Program-made: the position numbers and the translations under genes
Source: Bretschneidera sinensis
Taxonomy: Eukaryota; Streptophyta; Magnoliopsida; Brassicales; Akaniaceae
Length of the DNA stretch: 64,000 bases
Reading direction: 5' to 3'
Assembly: GCA_023935145.1 (NCBI GenBank)
Contig: CM043700.1
Coordinates: forward strand, 144,655,328 to 144,719,327
In this document: in pieces, positions 63,687-64,000 of the stretch
How the letters are laid out: each line of letters opens with the position of its first letter
Numbering within the stretch: position 1 is the stretch's first letter
The notes under the pieces: generated by a model
Database searches by the model: none
Told to the model about the DNA's origin: nothing
Seen by the model: only the letters and a program-made list of their open reading frames with translations

Positions 63687-63990
63687 GGTAAAAAGGACAG
63701 GAAGACTCATCAAAGAGACGGTCGTTTGTGTACGCGGCCTCGGTCTCCTCGCAGTAAATGCCTCTCCAACAGTTACCACCCGACCTCAAGCTCTCAGCAA
63801 CCCCCACCGACTCCGAGCACCTTCTTCCAAACTCCAAAGTAACTCCGAAGTGATCTACCGAAACTCCCAAATCTTCAAGCTGACTCCGTGCGCTCTCAAG
63901 ATTTCTTTCTCTCTCAAGTTTCTCTCTCAAAAACTCAAAACTGGAAAGCAAGAAATGGAGTAGAAGAGAGGAAGAAACCACCCTTATATA
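63687..63990 (-). promoter_or_regulatory. Promoter and leader of the second antisense gene copy
   Basis: A CTATATAAGG box at about 63982-63991 on the minus strand precedes a ~300-bp leader rich in CTCAAG/TTCTCTC repeats and the ATG at 63686. The same spacing of TATA box and start (about 240-300 bp) occurs at 5377-5620. An open frame in this leader is not believed to be coding. Confidence 0.55.
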
Positions 63991-64000
63991 GGGATAGAGG

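Noticed and set aside
63679..63981. 100-codon minus-strand frame in the leader of the second antisense gene
   Set aside because: It overlaps the TATA-to-ATG leader, has no match in the first copy, and differs in frame from the conserved coding block.

Overview
This is a eukaryotic, plant nuclear window, almost certainly from a eudicot. It holds two intact class III (GH18, hevamine-type) endochitinase genes, partial copies of a plastid-type pyruvate kinase with GT-AG introns, and a dense nest of plant retrotransposons and CACTA transposon pieces. The species cannot be named from the sequence. Nothing bacterial, viral or organellar was seen, and no tRNA or rRNA gene was found. Only the two chitinase genes look able to make their normal protein.

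The host framework is a small tandem array whose unit is: relict chitinase 3' end, long AT-rich upstream region, chitinase gene (+), then pyruvate kinase (-), with the last two converging. Copy A (2351-2854 and 14029-15164) keeps only part of pyruvate kinase. A relict chitinase promoter (about 31130-31810) and a relict chitinase 3' end (38575-38815) flank a LINE. Copy B has a complete chitinase (42218-43114) and the last five pyruvate kinase exons (43918-55868), split by two Ty1/copia elements. Copy C begins abruptly inside a second copy of the LINE (55953), repeats the relict chitinase 3' end (57754-57991) and a complete chitinase (60502-61398), and keeps only the last pyruvate kinase exon (62084-62191). 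The junction at about 55952 is the tandem-duplication breakpoint.

Mobile elements from left to right: a copia fragment with its 3' LTR (1-2350); a complete 11.2 kb Tat-like Ty3/gypsy element (2855-14028, GGTTA target duplication) with gag-pol on the minus strand, a 98-bp tandem array, and a separate three-exon gene on the opposite strand; a CACTA end (15165); a decayed chromovirus-like gypsy element (16938-22071); a copia 5' fragment (22072-23575); a gypsy LTR with a tRNA-Asp-type primer site (24110-25620); CACTA tnp2 transposase remains (25621-27945); a second CACTA end with GCGCCGG subterminal repeats (28732); an L1-type LINE (about 31811-38574); copia-2 (45492-49983); copia-3 (50154-55506, CCTGA target duplication); the truncated LINE copy (55953-57753); and at the right edge a second copy of the Tat antisense gene (62656-63990).

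LTR pairs of the Tat element, copia-2 and copia-3 differ by only about 0.6-0.8 percent by eye, so these are recent insertions, yet each carries premature stops or frameshifts. The most unusual features are the intron-bearing antisense gene of the Tat-like element (present twice), the 98-bp array made of paired 49-bp hairpin half-units whose stems covary, and a six-unit charge difference between the two intact chitinases.
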